From positions 1,769,501 to 1,833,500 of the forward strand of contig NZ_VJWA01000001.1 of assembly GCF_007097155.1 (NCBI RefSeq): a DNA stretch of 64,000 nt, given 5' to 3'. Shown here piece after piece: positions 30,176-41,778 of the stretch. The DNA comes from Glacieibacterium frigidum (lineage in GTDB: Bacteria > Pseudomonadota > Alphaproteobacteria > Sphingomonadales > Sphingomonadaceae). A program made the translations under genes and the position numbers. Each line of letters begins with the position of its first letter. The first letter of the stretch is position 1. The notes beneath the pieces were generated by a model. That model had not been told where the DNA came from. It saw nothing but the letters and a program-made list of their open reading frames with translations, and ran no database searches.

Positions 30176-31494
30176 TACCAGCGCCTCTCGAAACGGTTGC
30201 GGAGATAGATCGCGACGCTGTTCATCAGCATCAGGAAGATAAGCAGGACGATGATCGCAGCCGACGTCTTCTCGACGAAGCCGCGCGCCACGTCGTCGGA
30301 CCACAGGAACACCTGCACCGGCAGTGCGGTTGCGGGATTGGACAGGCCGCTCGGGATCTCGGTGACGAAGGCGCGCATGCCGATCAGCAGCAGCGGCGCG
30401 GTCTCGCCGAGCGCGCGCGCCATGCCGATGATCGTGCCGGTCAGGATGCCGGGCAGCGCGAGCGGAAGGACATGCTGGAACACCACCTGGACCGGCGAGG
30501 CCCCGACCCCGAGCGCAGCGTCGCGGATCGACGGCGGCACTGCCTTGATCGCGACGCGGCCGGCGATGACGATGACCGGGAAGGTCATCAGCGCGAGCGT
30601 AAGCCCGCCGACGATCGGCGCCGAACGCGGCATGTTGAGGAAGTTGAGGAACACCGCGAGGCCGAGCAGGCCGAAGATGATCGACGGCACGGCGGCGAGG
30701 TTGTTGATCGAGACCTCGACCATGTCGGTCCAGCGGTTCTTCGGCGCGAACTCCTCGAGGTAGATCGCCGCGAAGATGCCGACCGGGAACGACAGCACCA
30801 GCGTCACCAGCAACGTCAGCAGCGAACCCTTGGCCGCACCCCAGATGCCCGCGAGCTCCGGCGTCGTCGAATCGGCGCTGGTCAGGAAGGTCCAGTTGAA
30901 CCCGGTCTTCAGCAGCCCGCGGCTTTCGAGCTGCCTGTAGGCCGCGATGTCGGCATCGTTGACGCCGCGTGCCTCGTCCGCCGCGTCGAGGTCGAACTTG
31001 CCCTTGGCGAGCAGGTCGAAGTTGCTGCGCGTCGGCACCCAGAGGGTCGCGGTCTTGCCGAGCAGCGATGGGTCGGCGATCACCGCTTCGCGCAGCACCA
31101 GCCACGCGCCTTCGCTGACGACATTGGTGCCGACGCCCAGGCCGGTGTCCGCGGTGGTCAGCAGGCCCTGGAAGTTGCCCTGCTCGATCAGCTGCTTGCC
31201 GCCCGGACCCTTCGCCGCCGCCTGGTCGATGCCCAGGATCGTCGGATCGTAGGTCACGGTGACCTTGACGTCGGTCGAGCGGAAGCCCGACGCACCGTCG
31301 CGGACGATGGTGAACAGCAGGAAGACGAGGAACAGCGCCGCGACGACCAAGGCAGCGAGCCCGGCGTACTTGAAGACGAATTCCGAACGGTAGCGACCCT
31401 TGATGCGCGCGGTCATCGCAGGGCCCGACCAGTCGGTCGGCGCCTTGCTGGCGAGCGTCTCGGTAGCGGGGCGGCTGGCGGACATGCTGGCCAT
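30175..31494 (-). CDS. pstA: Phosphate ABC transporter permease PstA
   Basis: 439 residues, longer than the roughly 290 of E. coli PstA. The extra part is a soluble stretch after the first membrane helix (about 70-190) like the DUF3333 domain found in alphaproteobacterial PstA. The permease core (about 210-430) has five helices and the ATPase-contact segment [23 protein letters not shown]. The C-terminus is RNRFERRW. Two bases from pstC. Confidence 0.95.
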   Translation of the reverse strand: MASMSASRPATETLASKAPTDWSGPAMTARIKGRYRSEFVFKYAGLAALVVAALFLVFLLFTIVRDGASGFRSTDVKVTVTYDPTILGIDQAAAKGPGGKQLIEQGNFQGLLTTADTGLGVGTNVVSEGAWLVLREAVIADPSLLGKTATLWVPTRSNFDLLAKGKFDLDAADEARGVNDADIAAYRQLESRGLLKTGFNWTFLTSADSTTPELAGIWGAAKGSLLTLLVTLVLSFPVGIFAAIYLEEFAPKNRWTDMVEVSINNLAAVPSIIFGLLGLAVFLNFLNMPRSAPIVGGLTLALMTFPVIVIAGRVAIKAVPPSIRDAALGVGASPVQVVFQHVLPLALPGILTGTIIGMARALGETAPLLLIGMRAFVTEIPSGLSNPATALPVQVFLWSDDVARGFVEKTSAAIIVLLIFLMLMNSVAIYLRNRFERRW

Positions 31495-31496
31495 GG

Positions 31497-32897
31497 CTAT
31501 TCGTATGCCTCCCGGTACTTTTTCACCACCGACAGCGCGTAGATGTTGAGGATCAGCGTGATGACGAACAGCACGAGGCCGAGCGCGAAGGCCGACAGCG
31601 TCTTGGGGCTGTCGAACTCCTGATCGCCCGTCAGCAGCGCGACGATCTGCGTCGTCACGGTGGTGACGCTGTCGAACGGATTGGCGGTCAGGTTCGCGGC
31701 GAGGCCGGCGGCCATGACGACGATCATCGTCTCGCCGATCGCGCGGCTGACGGCGAGCAGCACGCCGCCGACGATACCGGGAAGGGCCGCGGGCAGCAGC
31801 ACCTTGCGAACCGTCTCGGACTTGGTCGCGCCCATCGCGAAGCTGCCGTCACGCATCGCCTGCGGCACCGCGTTGAGGGCGTCGTCGGCCATCGAGGACA
31901 CGAACGGGATGATCATGATGCCCATCACCGAGCCGGCCGCGAGCGCGCTCGACGAGCTGGCGTTCTCAAGGCCGATCGACACCGCGAAGTCGCGCACCGC
32001 GGGTGCGACGGTCAGCGCGGCGAAGAAGCCGTAGACGACCGTCGGGACGCCCGCGAGCACCTCCAGCAGCGGCTTCAGGAACGAGCGGACGCGGCTGTCG
32101 GCGTATTGGGTCAGATAGACCGCCGCCATCAGGCCGAGCGGGATCGCGACGATCATCGCGATGATCGCGCCGATGAAAATCGTGCCCCAGAACAAGGGCA
32201 CCGCACCGAACGCGCCCGACGAACCGACCTGGTCGGCGCGCAACGCTGTCTGCGGCGACCAGGTCGTGCTGGTCAGGAATTCGATGATCGACACCTGATT
32301 GAAGAAGCGCGCGCTCTCGAAGATCAGCGAGCCGACGATGCCGGCGGTCGTCAGGATCGCGACGAGCGAGGCGACGATCAGCAGGCCCATGATGGCCTTC
32401 TCGACGCGGTTGCGCGCCCGGAAATTCGGCTTCAGGCGCGCCAGACCCCAGATTGCGCCGATGGCGAGCAGCACGGCCGCGATGCCGCCGACGATCAGGT
32501 TATAGGTGTCGTGGGTCTCGTTGTAGACCTTGGCGGCAGGGCCGGTCGCGGGGTTGAACCCGGCCTCCATCTCGCCGCTGGCGATGCCCTTGACCTCGGA
32601 CAGGAACGACGAGCGGTCGAGCGGCGTCGCGGGCCGCTCGGCGGCGGGCACGCTGGCGATCACGGCGTCGCCGACGACGCCCTCGCTGAACAGCCCCCAG
32701 GCCGCGACGACGATCAGCGCCGGCGCGAGCGCGGCGAGCGCGACAAAGGCACCATGATAATTGGGCCGCGAATGCGGGCGGTCGGCAGCGATGACGCCGC
32801 CCTTCGCGCCGGGAAAGGCCGCAGCACGGCCGCGACCGACCGTGAAGGCGACGAGCGCCAACCCGAACAGCAGCAATGTTATGACGGTCAGCGACAT
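31497..32897 (-). CDS. pstC: Phosphate ABC transporter permease PstC
   Basis: 466 residues, long for PstC because of about 150 extra N-terminal residues with a membrane helix at 1-20, one at about 48-70 and another at about 135-150 around a periplasmic segment. The permease core follows, with the ATPase-coupling loop [28 protein letters not shown] (about 325-352, given in part). This extended form is usual in alphaproteobacteria. It follows pstS after an 82-base gap with a hairpin, which may lower its expression relative to pstS. Confidence 0.94.
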   Translation of the reverse strand: MSLTVITLLLFGLALVAFTVGRGRAAAFPGAKGGVIAADRPHSRPNYHGAFVALAALAPALIVVAAWGLFSEGVVGDAVIASVPAAERPATPLDRSSFLSEVKGIASGEMEAGFNPATGPAAKVYNETHDTYNLIVGGIAAVLLAIGAIWGLARLKPNFRARNRVEKAIMGLLIVASLVAILTTAGIVGSLIFESARFFNQVSIIEFLTSTTWSPQTALRADQVGSSGAFGAVPLFWGTIFIGAIIAMIVAIPLGLMAAVYLTQYADSRVRSFLKPLLEVLAGVPTVVYGFFAALTVAPAVRDFAVSIGLENASSSSALAAGSVMGIMIIPFVSSMADDALNAVPQAMRDGSFAMGATKSETVRKVLLPAALPGIVGGVLLAVSRAIGETMIVVMAAGLAANLTANPFDSVTTVTTQIVALLTGDQEFDSPKTLSAFALGLVLFVITLILNIYALSVVKKYREAYE

Positions 32898-32935
32898 CGC
32901 GCTTCACACCCCCGGTAGGTTGTCAGCAACGCAAG

Positions 32936-32966
32936 AGCGACGACGGGCACCCCACCCGCCGTCGCT
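32936..32966 (-). terminator. pstS-pstC intergenic hairpin
   Basis: A 12-bp stem (AGCGACGACGGG / CCCGCCGTCGCT, one mismatch) with a 7-base loop between pstS and pstC and without a T tract. Such hairpins behind a binding-protein gene usually protect its mRNA or partly stop transcription so that more PstS than permease is made. Confidence 0.5.
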
Positions 32967-32979
32967 TCGAGCGCCTGAG

Positions 32980-34017
32980 TTACTTGACGTCGGCGGGGTT
33001 CAGCGGGGTCGCCGCGCTGGCGACCTGGCGGTTCTTCTGGCGCACCGCGTCGGGCGACGCGACGAGACCGCGGCGGGTCAGATAACCGCCCTTACCCCAG
33101 GTCGTGTCCTTGGTGTACTCGGCGAGGAACTCGCGCATGCCGCGAACCGCCTTCATGTGCTGCGCCTTGCCGTAGATGTAGAGCGGGCGCGACGCCGGAT
33201 ACTTGTAGCTGGCGATCGTCTCGTAGTTCGCGACGACACCGTTGATCGGCACGTCCTTGATCTTGTCGGCGTTCTCTTCGAGGTACGAATAGCCGAAGAT
33301 GCCCAGCGTGTTGGGGTTGGCGGCGAGCTTCTGGACGATCAGGTTGTCGTTCTCGCCGGCTTCGACGTAGGGACCATCTTCACGCACCTTGGTGCAGATC
33401 GTCTTGTGCTTGTTCTCGTCCGACTTCTTCAGGGCGACCATCGACGGGTTGGTCTCGCAACCCTTCAGCATGTAGAGGTCGTTGAAGGCGTCGCGCGTGC
33501 CGCTCGTCGGCGGCGGGCCGAGAACCTCGATCTTGATGTTCGGCAGCTTCGGGTTGACCTGGTTCCAGGTCTTGTAGGTGTTCTTCTTGCCGAACGGCGT
33601 GGCGGCGAGCGCCTTGTAGACGTCGAGCTCGCTCAGGCTGGCGAACTTGCCGCTGCGCGCCTGGGCGATGGTCAGGCCGTCGATGCCGATCTGGATCTCG
33701 ATGATGCCGGTCACGCCGTTGGCCTGGCACGCCTTGACTTCGCTGGCCTTGATGCGGCGCGAGGCGTTGACGAAGTCGGGATACTGCTCACCGACGCCCG
33801 AGCAGAACAGCTTGATGCCGCCGCCGGTGCCGGTCGACTCGACGATCGGCGCCGAGAACTGCGGATAGCTGCGCTTGAACTGCTCGGCGACGGCAGTGGT
33901 GAACGGATAGACGGTCGACGAACCGACGATGCGGATCTGCGTGCGCGCCTCGGCAGCACCAGCGGCAGCGAACATCGCGAGGCCCGCACAGCCGGCCATC
34001 AAAAACTTGTTAGTCAC
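32980..34017 (-). CDS. pstS: Phosphate-binding periplasmic protein PstS
   Basis: 345 residues with a signal peptide (MTNKFLMAGCAGLAMFAAAGAAEA). Phosphate contacts are in GSSTVYPF near residue 31 and in the loop STGTGGG (about 62-68), then SGTRDAFNDL (about 172-181). It delivers phosphate to PstCA. The start is GTG with a perfect GAGGAG six bases upstream; an ATG 54 bases earlier lies outside the leader consensus. A Pho-box-like element and -10 box stand before it, so it opens a phosphate-starvation operon. Confidence 0.95.
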   Translation of the reverse strand: MTNKFLMAGCAGLAMFAAAGAAEARTQIRIVGSSTVYPFTTAVAEQFKRSYPQFSAPIVESTGTGGGIKLFCSGVGEQYPDFVNASRRIKASEVKACQANGVTGIIEIQIGIDGLTIAQARSGKFASLSELDVYKALAATPFGKKNTYKTWNQVNPKLPNIKIEVLGPPPTSGTRDAFNDLYMLKGCETNPSMVALKKSDENKHKTICTKVREDGPYVEAGENDNLIVQKLAANPNTLGIFGYSYLEENADKIKDVPINGVVANYETIASYKYPASRPLYIYGKAQHMKAVRGMREFLAEYTKDTTWGKGGYLTRRGLVASPDAVRQKNRQVASAATPLNPADVK

Positions 34018-34127
34018 GTGATTCTCCTCGGTTTGCCCAAAGCCGAACACCGCGTGCTGCCCGGATGGCACAGCATTCGCTGTAAAGGTGGCTTAAGCTC
34101 GGATGATGTGCCTTGTATGACTCGCAA

Positions 34128-34145
34128 GCTTCAGAATTGTGACAG
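34128..34145 (-). promoter_or_regulatory. Candidate Pho box upstream of pstS
   Basis: On the minus strand CTGTCACAATT is followed by CTGAAGC: one good PhoB half-site (CTGTCAC) and a weaker one 11 bases on; a third weak repeat (CTTTTAG) lies 11 bases before. A -10-like TCATAC begins seven bases downstream. It stands 111 bases upstream of pstS in the phoR-pstS gap, where PhoB is expected to bind. Confidence 0.6.
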
Positions 34146-34166
34146 CGGACTAAAAGACGTTAATGC

Positions 34167-35360
34167 CTAGCCTTCTGCGACCTCGCGCCGGCCGCCCGCC
34201 TCGGGCAGGGTGAACGAGACGCGCGTGCCCTCGCCTTGCCTGCTCGACAGCTCGAACTGGCCGCGGTGGCGCTCGATGATATGCTTGACGATGGCGAGGC
34301 CCAGCCCCGTGCCGCCCATCTTGCGGCTGCGGCTGGTGTCGACGCGGTAGAAGCGCTCGGTCAAGCGCGGCAGATGTTCGGGCGCGATGCCCTCGCCCTG
34401 GTCCTGCACCGTCACGCGGACCGCCGCGTCACGGCCCGCGACGGCCGGCAGGCGCTCGGCACCGAGCACGATCGCGGTGCCGCTATGCCCGTATTTCAGC
34501 GCGTTCGAAACGAGGTTGTGCAGCACCTGCAGGATCTGGTCGCGGTCGGCGATGACCGGCGGCAGGTCGGCGTGCGGCGCGACTATCAGCTGGCGTTCGT
34601 CGGCGTCGAGGCGCATCGCCAGCGTCTTGGCGACATCGGTGAACAGCGGCTCGAGGTCGATCGCCCCTTGCGGGCGGACGTACTTGTCGAGCTCGATGCG
34701 GCTCAGCGACAGCAGGTCGTCGATCAGGCGGCTCATCCGCCCCGCCTCGCGCCCCATGATGTCGAGGAAGCGGTGGCGCGCCGCCTCGTCCTCCGCCGCC
34801 GGCCCCTGCAGCGTCTCGATGAACCCCGCCAGCGTCGCCAGCGGGGTGCGCAGCTCGTGGCTGGCATTGGCGATGAAGTCGACGCGCATCCGCTCGGTCA
34901 GGCGCGCCTGAGTGATGTCGGTGAAGGTCAGCAGCAGGCGCTTGGCACCGCGCGCATCGGGCCCGGCATCGACCGCGCGGACGCGGAAAGCGCCGTTGTC
35001 GGTGCCCAGCCCGGTGACCTCGCGCCCGACCGCGGCATGGCCCGCCAGCGCCTCGCGCACCGCATCGAGCACGGCCGGGTGGCGCAGCACGAGGCGGAGG
35101 TCCTCGCCGACCAGCCGGTCGCCGAACAGGCCGCGTGCGGGCTCGTTGTCGGCGATGACGCGCAGGTCCTTGGCGATCAGCAACGCCGGATCGGCGAGCG
35201 TGTCGATACCGATGGCGTCGCCGCCGGCTGTGGGCAACAGCACGCCCGGCGGCGGGGCAGCCACGGATTTGCGGAGCTGGATGCGCATACGCGCCAGATA
35301 GATGGCCAATGTTACAATCGCGACGAGCCCCAACAGCACAATCGTCGCAGCTTCGTTCAC
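34167..35360 (-). CDS. phoR: Phosphate regulon sensor kinase PhoR
   Basis: 397-residue histidine kinase. A single N-terminal membrane helix (about 7-24) with almost nothing outside, a PAS-like domain (about 55-150), HisKA with phospho-acceptor His168 in NASHELRTPLA, and HATPase domain with N box LHNLVSNALKYG, G1 DQGEGIAP and G2 GGTGLGLAIVKHI. It phosphorylates PhoB and takes its signal from PhoU/PstB rather than a periplasmic domain. The GTG start overlaps the gph stop by four bases. Confidence 0.94.
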   Translation of the reverse strand: MNEAATIVLLGLVAIVTLAIYLARMRIQLRKSVAAPPPGVLLPTAGGDAIGIDTLADPALLIAKDLRVIADNEPARGLFGDRLVGEDLRLVLRHPAVLDAVREALAGHAAVGREVTGLGTDNGAFRVRAVDAGPDARGAKRLLLTFTDITQARLTERMRVDFIANASHELRTPLATLAGFIETLQGPAAEDEAARHRFLDIMGREAGRMSRLIDDLLSLSRIELDKYVRPQGAIDLEPLFTDVAKTLAMRLDADERQLIVAPHADLPPVIADRDQILQVLHNLVSNALKYGHSGTAIVLGAERLPAVAGRDAAVRVTVQDQGEGIAPEHLPRLTERFYRVDTSRSRKMGGTGLGLAIVKHIIERHRGQFELSSRQGEGTRVSFTLPEAGGRREVAEG

Positions 35361-36034
35361 CGCTGCAGCCCGCGCAGCAGCGGCACCAGCTCGGCATAAT
35401 CGTCGATCACCGCATCGGCCCCCAGCACGCGCGCATCGGGCGCAAAGCCGAACGCCACGACGACGACCGGCACGCGCGCATCGCGGGCGGCGGCGACATC
35501 GACCGCGGTATCGCCGACGAACACCGCGTCGGTCAGGCTGGCGCCCGCGGCCTCGGCGGTCGCGGCGACGTGCGCGCCGTCGGGCTTGCGCACCGCGAGG
35601 CTGTCGCCGCCCAGCACCGCGGCGAAGCGCCCGCTCCAGCCGAGCGCCTCGATCAGCGCGTTCGCCAGCGCGATGGGCTTGTTGGTGCACACCGCGAGCC
35701 GCGTTCCTGCGGCGTCAAGCTCGTCCATCGTCGCCTCGACGCCGTCGTAGGGCCGTGATCCGTCGGCGATGTGCGCGGCGTAGTGCGACAGGAACAGCGG
35801 CAGCCCCGCCTCGACCAGCGCCTCGTCGTTCCCGCCGGTGAGGCCCAGCCCCGCCTCGAGCAGCGCGCGCGCGCCGTGCCCGACGAGGTGGCGCACGACC
35901 GCGGCGTCGACGGGTTCGCGCCCCAGCGCGATCAGCGCGTGGCTCAGCGCCGCGCACAGGTCGGGGGCGGTATCGACGAGCGTGCCGTCGAGATCGAAGA
36001 TGACAAGTTTCGGGAGCATCGCGCGCACGCTCAT
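35357..36034 (-). CDS. gph: Phosphoglycolate phosphatase (HAD family)
   Basis: 225-residue HAD hydrolase that removes phosphate from 2-phosphoglycolate formed in DNA repair or photorespiration. Motif I FDLDGTLVDTAPDL (nucleophile Asp and general acid Asp), motif II CTNKP, motif III Lys in RKPDGAH and motif IV VGDTAVDVAAA. I start at MSVRAMLPKLV; a Met five codons on is a close alternative. It diverges from glmU with 46 bases between, and heads the phoR run by overlap, giving phoR a second possible transcript. Confidence 0.88.
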   Translation of the reverse strand: MSVRAMLPKLVIFDLDGTLVDTAPDLCAALSHALIALGREPVDAAVVRHLVGHGARALLEAGLGLTGGNDEALVEAGLPLFLSHYAAHIADGSRPYDGVEATMDELDAAGTRLAVCTNKPIALANALIEALGWSGRFAAVLGGDSLAVRKPDGAHVAATAEAAGASLTDAVFVGDTAVDVAAARDARVPVVVVAFGFAPDARVLGADAVIDDYAELVPLLRGLQR

Positions 36035-36080
36035 GGCGGCGTCTGGAAAAGGCAAGGGGCTTGTGGCAATCGCGGCGGCA

Positions 36081-37415
36081 ATGACCGACCCCGCCCCCAT
36101 CGCCGCCGTCATCCTCGCCGCGGGCAAGGGCACGCGCATGAAGTCGGCAATGCACAAGGTGCTCCACCCGATCGCCGGGCGACCGATGCTGCTTCACCTG
36201 CTCGCCTCGGTCGAAGCGCTGCAGCCGGCGCGCACCGTGATCGTCGTCGGCGCGGGCCGCGACCAGGTCGAGGCGGCGGTCGGCGACCGCGCGGCGGTCG
36301 TGGTGCAGGAGCCGCAGCTCGGCACCGGCCACGCGGTCGCGCAGGCCGAGGGTGCACTTGCGGGCTTCGACGGCACTGTGCTGATTCTCTACGGCGATGT
36401 GCCGCTGGTCGAGACCGCGACGATGGCGCGGATGATCGGCGCGCTGACCCACGATGTCGCCGCCGTGGTGCTGGGCTTCCGCCCCGCCGATCCGGGCGCC
36501 TACGGGCGTATCGTCGCCGAGGGCGGGATCATCGCGAAGATGGTCGAGTACAAGGACGCGACCGACGCCGAGCGCGCCGTGACCCTGTGCAACTCTGGGC
36601 TGATGGCGGTGCGGTCGCGCGACCTGTGGCCGCTGCTGGCGCGCGTCGGCAATGCGAACGCGGCGGGCGAATATTATCTGCCCGACATCGTCGGCCTCGC
36701 CGACCGGCCGTCCGCGGTGATCGAGACCGGCGCGACCGAGGTGACCGGGGTCAATTCGCGCGCCGAGCTCGCCGGGCTCGAGGCGGCGTGGCAGGCGGCG
36801 CGGCGCACCGCGATGATGGACGCCGGCGTAACGCTCGTTGCGCCCGGGACGGTGTGGTTCGCGCACGACACGGTGGTTGCCGCCGACGTGACGATCGAGC
36901 CGAACGTCGTCTTCGGACCCGGCGTGTCGGTCGCGCGCGGCACGACGATTCGCGCGCACAGCCATGTCGCGGGGGCGACGATCGGCGAGGATTGCGACGT
37001 CGGGCCGTTCGCGCGCCTGCGGCCCGGTACGATCCTCGGCACGGGCGCCAAGATCGGCAATTTCGTCGAGACCAAGAATGCGCGGCTTGGCGACGGCGCC
37101 AAGGCCAATCACCTCAGCTATCTCGGCGACGCCGACATCGGGGCGAAGGCCAACATCGGCGCGGGCACGATCACCTGCAACTACGACGGCTTCCTCAAGT
37201 ACCGCACGACGATCGGCGCAGGCGCGTTCGTCGGATCGAACAGCGCGCTGGTCGCCCCGGTCAGCATCGGCGCGGGCGCGATCGTCGGCGCGGGCACGAC
37301 GCTGACCGAGGATGTCGAGGCCGACGCGCTGGCGCTGGCGCGTGCCCCCCAGACGCGCAAGAGCGGCTGGGCGACACGCTTCAGGACAGCGATGGCGGCG
37401 CGCAAGCGCGGCTGA
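36081..37415 (+). CDS. glmU: Bifunctional UDP-GlcNAc pyrophosphorylase/GlcN-1-P acetyltransferase
   Basis: 444-residue enzyme catalysing the last two steps to UDP-GlcNAc, the precursor of peptidoglycan and lipid A. N-terminal uridyltransferase with LAAGKGTRM (about 12-20), GTGHAVAQAEGAL and YGDVPLV; C-terminal left-handed beta-helix of hexapeptide repeats (about 245-420), with catalytic His in KANHLSYLGDA and GAGTITCNYDGF. Length is typical. glmS is 1.7 kb downstream on the same strand, so amino-sugar genes cluster. Confidence 0.97.
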   Translation: MTDPAPIAAVILAAGKGTRMKSAMHKVLHPIAGRPMLLHLLASVEALQPARTVIVVGAGRDQVEAAVGDRAAVVVQEPQLGTGHAVAQAEGALAGFDGTVLILYGDVPLVETATMARMIGALTHDVAAVVLGFRPADPGAYGRIVAEGGIIAKMVEYKDATDAERAVTLCNSGLMAVRSRDLWPLLARVGNANAAGEYYLPDIVGLADRPSAVIETGATEVTGVNSRAELAGLEAAWQAARRTAMMDAGVTLVAPGTVWFAHDTVVAADVTIEPNVVFGPGVSVARGTTIRAHSHVAGATIGEDCDVGPFARLRPGTILGTGAKIGNFVETKNARLGDGAKANHLSYLGDADIGAKANIGAGTITCNYDGFLKYRTTIGAGAFVGSNSALVAPVSIGAGAIVGAGTTLTEDVEADALALARAPQTRKSGWATRFRTAMAARKRG

Positions 37416-37418
37416 ACG

Positions 37419-39026
37419 CTACTTCCGCTCGGCAGCGGTCGCGGCGCGGACCACGCCATAGTCGACGCCGGCATTCCAGCCGGGCCACGCAGTGCCGTTG
37501 GCGACCTCCACCCCCAGGTCGAAGGCGACGGTCGCCTCCTGCAGCGTCCCCGCGAAGGTCCATCGGGCATCGAAGGCGTCGCTTGGCTGGTGATAACGCG
37601 ACTGGTTGTACGCGGCGACGCTCCGCTGGCCCGCCTTCACGCCGCCCACTTTCAGGTCACGCCCGGCTCGGAAGGCGATCGCGGGCACCCCGGCGCGGGC
37701 GAACGGGTAATGGTCGGACCGAAAATACCATCCCGCCTCGGGCTCCGGCTCGGGATCGACGCGCAGGCCGCGCGCCGCCGCGACGCGGGTCAGGTCGCCC
37801 TCGACCGGCGTGCGCCCGCCGCCGATCAGCTCGATGTTGCGCGCCGCGGGCAGCACGACATGCGGATCGAGGTTGATCACCAGCGCCGTCGTCGCGAGCG
37901 GATAAAGCGGGTGCCGGACATAATAGTCCGCCCCGAGCAGCCCCTTCTCCTCGGCGGTCCACGCCGCCACGACGATCGACCGCGCCGGCCGCTTGCCCTG
38001 CCCGAACGCCCGCGCGACCTCGATCAGCTCCGCCGTACCCGTGGCATTGTCGATCGCGCCGTTGCGGATCGCGTCGCCTTTCGCATCCGGCCCGTTGGTG
38101 CCGTTGGCGTCCCAGTGCGCGCCGTACAGCACGGTCTCGGCGGGGCGCACCGCGCCGGGCAGGCGGCCGATGACATTGTGGCTGATCACCGGCGTCGCAC
38201 GCAGCGTGCCGTCGAGCGACAGGGTCGCACCCGGCAGTGCTAAGGCACGGAAGCCGGGGTCGCGCGCCCGCGTCTTGAGCGCCGCTAGGTCGAACCCGCC
38301 CGACGCGAGCAGTGCCGTCGCGGTCTCGAGCGACAGCCACCCCGACGCCTTCAGCGCCGACGGCGTTGGGCCGGGGGCGGAGACCATCTGCGGCAGGGCG
38401 TCGCCGCTGCCGACCTGGGTGAACGGATAGCTCGCTGCCGCTGCTTCGTGGATGACGAGGACGGCGACGGCCCCGGCGCGCAACGCGGCCTCGACCTTCG
38501 ACCCGAAGCGGCCCGCCAGCGCCATCCGCCGCCCGTCGAAGCCGAGGTCCCGGCCCCCCTCGAAGTCGGGATCGTTGGCGAGGATCAGCGCGACCTTGCC
38601 CGCCATGTCGACCCCGGCATAGGCGTCCCAGCCGCGCTTCGCATCGACGACCCCGAAGCCCGCAAAGACCAAGGGCGCGTTCGTCAATTCTGTCCGCCCT
38701 GGCGTGCGAAACGCGAGCGTCGCGTCGCGGCCGAGCGCCAGCGGCCTCACCTTGCCGCCGAACCCGAGAGACATCGTCGCGCCCGGCTGCCGGTCGAGGC
38801 GCACCAGCGGCACGGCCTGCGTCCACCCGCCGTTCTCGCCGCCGGGCTCGAACCCCGCCGCGGCGAACGCCTTGCTCAGATAGGCGATCGTCTTCGCCTC
38901 GCCCGCCTCGCCGGGGCCGCGACCGGCGAAGGCATCGGACGACAGCACCCGGACGTGTTCCTTGATCCGCGCCGGCGACACAGGGGCTGCGGCAAGCGCG
39001 ACGGCGGCGGTAAGCGCGATCAACAT
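37419..39026 (-). CDS. Exported M28 family aminopeptidase
   Basis: 535 residues with a short signal (MLIALTAAVALAAAPVSPA). M28 zinc peptidase with a protease-associated domain at about 110-250 and the metal site in the second half: GAHWDANGTN (His, Asp), GAIDNATGTAEL (bridging Asp), TAEEKGLLGA (Glu pair), and the last His in SRYHQPSDAF. Different in detail from the other M28 peptidase of the window. It converges on glmU with three bases between stops and diverges from glmS. Probably periplasmic; substrate unknown. Confidence 0.87.
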   Translation of the reverse strand: MLIALTAAVALAAAPVSPARIKEHVRVLSSDAFAGRGPGEAGEAKTIAYLSKAFAAAGFEPGGENGGWTQAVPLVRLDRQPGATMSLGFGGKVRPLALGRDATLAFRTPGRTELTNAPLVFAGFGVVDAKRGWDAYAGVDMAGKVALILANDPDFEGGRDLGFDGRRMALAGRFGSKVEAALRAGAVAVLVIHEAAAASYPFTQVGSGDALPQMVSAPGPTPSALKASGWLSLETATALLASGGFDLAALKTRARDPGFRALALPGATLSLDGTLRATPVISHNVIGRLPGAVRPAETVLYGAHWDANGTNGPDAKGDAIRNGAIDNATGTAELIEVARAFGQGKRPARSIVVAAWTAEEKGLLGADYYVRHPLYPLATTALVINLDPHVVLPAARNIELIGGGRTPVEGDLTRVAAARGLRVDPEPEPEAGWYFRSDHYPFARAGVPAIAFRAGRDLKVGGVKAGQRSVAAYNQSRYHQPSDAFDARWTFAGTLQEATVAFDLGVEVANGTAWPGWNAGVDYGVVRAATAAERK

Positions 39027-39131
39027 GCCCGCGTTCAACCATGATGGCCCGGCCGGTGGCAAGCTCGACCGGCGCTGACAAATGCGTGCGCCTGTTCTAC
39101 GACCGCGGCAGCAACAGGAGTGGGCGGGTTC

Positions 39132-40955
<1,824 letters not shown>

Positions 40956-40964
40956 GTTCCGCGA

Positions 40965-41039
<75 letters not shown>

Positions 41040-41115
41040 ACGTTCGCGGAAGCGGGCGTATCGGGGTCGCGTAACGGCTTGTCAAGAACGCCGCGGGCAC
41101 GTTAGGCCCATAGGG

Positions 41116-41259
41116 GTGACGAAACCCGCCGATCCTCGCGACGCCAGACGAGAGGAGCGCCTCGCCGCCGCCCTCCGCGCCAATCTGGCGAAGCGCAAGG
41201 CGCGCGAGCGGGAGGCGGAGCCGTCTAAGCCGCCAGCGCCGCCTCGATCGCCTTCCTGA
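41116..41259 (+). CDS. Possible 47-residue basic protein
   Basis: A short GTG frame downstream of tRNA-Thr reading MTKPADPRDARREERLAAAL followed by RANLAKRKARERE and a Pro-rich end. It is highly charged and helical, like the tiny basic proteins I recall near tRNA or murA genes of sphingomonads (from memory, not checked). The ribosome binding site is weak (TAGGG). Its last 35 bases overlap the end of the glutathione peroxidase gene on the other strand. Real or not is undecided. Confidence 0.4.
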   Translation: MTKPADPRDARREERLAAALRANLAKRKAREREAEPSKPPAPPRSPS

Positions 41260-41767
41260 CCGCCGGGTCGCCCGGCTGGACCTTGTTGCCGAAGGCGCGG
41301 ATCAGCCTGCCGTCCTTGCCGACCAGATATTTGTGGAAATTCCACGTCGGCGTCTGCTCCGGCCCCAGCGTCGCCGCGGCCCAGCGGTAGAAGGGCACCG
41401 CGGCCGGCCCCTTGACGACGCTCGTCTCGGTCAGCGGAAACTTGATGCCGAACTTGGTCTCGCAGAATTCTTTGACCTTGCCGTTGTCGTCGAGCTCCTG
41501 CCCGCCGAAGTCCTTCGACGGCACGCCGATGACCGTGAAGCCCTTGGGCGCATAGGTCTCGTGCAGCGTCTCGAGCCCCGCATACTGCGGAGTGTTGCCG
41601 CACAGGCTCGCGGTATTCACGACCAGCAGCACCTTGCCGCGGAACTGCTTGAAGGGCAGCGGCTCGCCGTCGATGCGGGTCATCGTGACGTCGTAGGCGG
41701 TCTTCACCGCCGGCGCGGCGGCGACCCCCAGCGTCGCGGCGGCGGCAAGTGCGATCGTCCGGATCAT
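41225..41767 (-). CDS. Exported glutathione peroxidase-like protein
   Basis: 180 residues. An N-terminal signal (MIRTIALAAAATLGVAAAPA) suggests a periplasmic enzyme reducing peroxides. The thiol peroxidase fold has active Cys in NTASLCGNTPQYAGLETL and the Trp-Asn pair in TPTWNFHKYLV. The usual Gln in CNQFG is replaced (PSKDFGGQE), a variant common in alphaproteobacterial members. Reductant may be thioredoxin rather than glutathione. I start at the second Met since GAGGGG lies seven bases before it; an ATG six bases earlier is the alternative. Confidence 0.85.
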   Translation of the reverse strand: MIRTIALAAAATLGVAAAPAVKTAYDVTMTRIDGEPLPFKQFRGKVLLVVNTASLCGNTPQYAGLETLHETYAPKGFTVIGVPSKDFGGQELDDNGKVKEFCETKFGIKFPLTETSVVKGPAAVPFYRWAAATLGPEQTPTWNFHKYLVGKDGRLIRAFGNKVQPGDPAVRKAIEAALAA

Positions 41768-41778
41768 CGGCATTCCCC

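Noticed and set aside
32761-34170. 469-codon frame antisense to pstS and the start of pstC
   Set aside because: Shadow of clear phosphate-transport genes.
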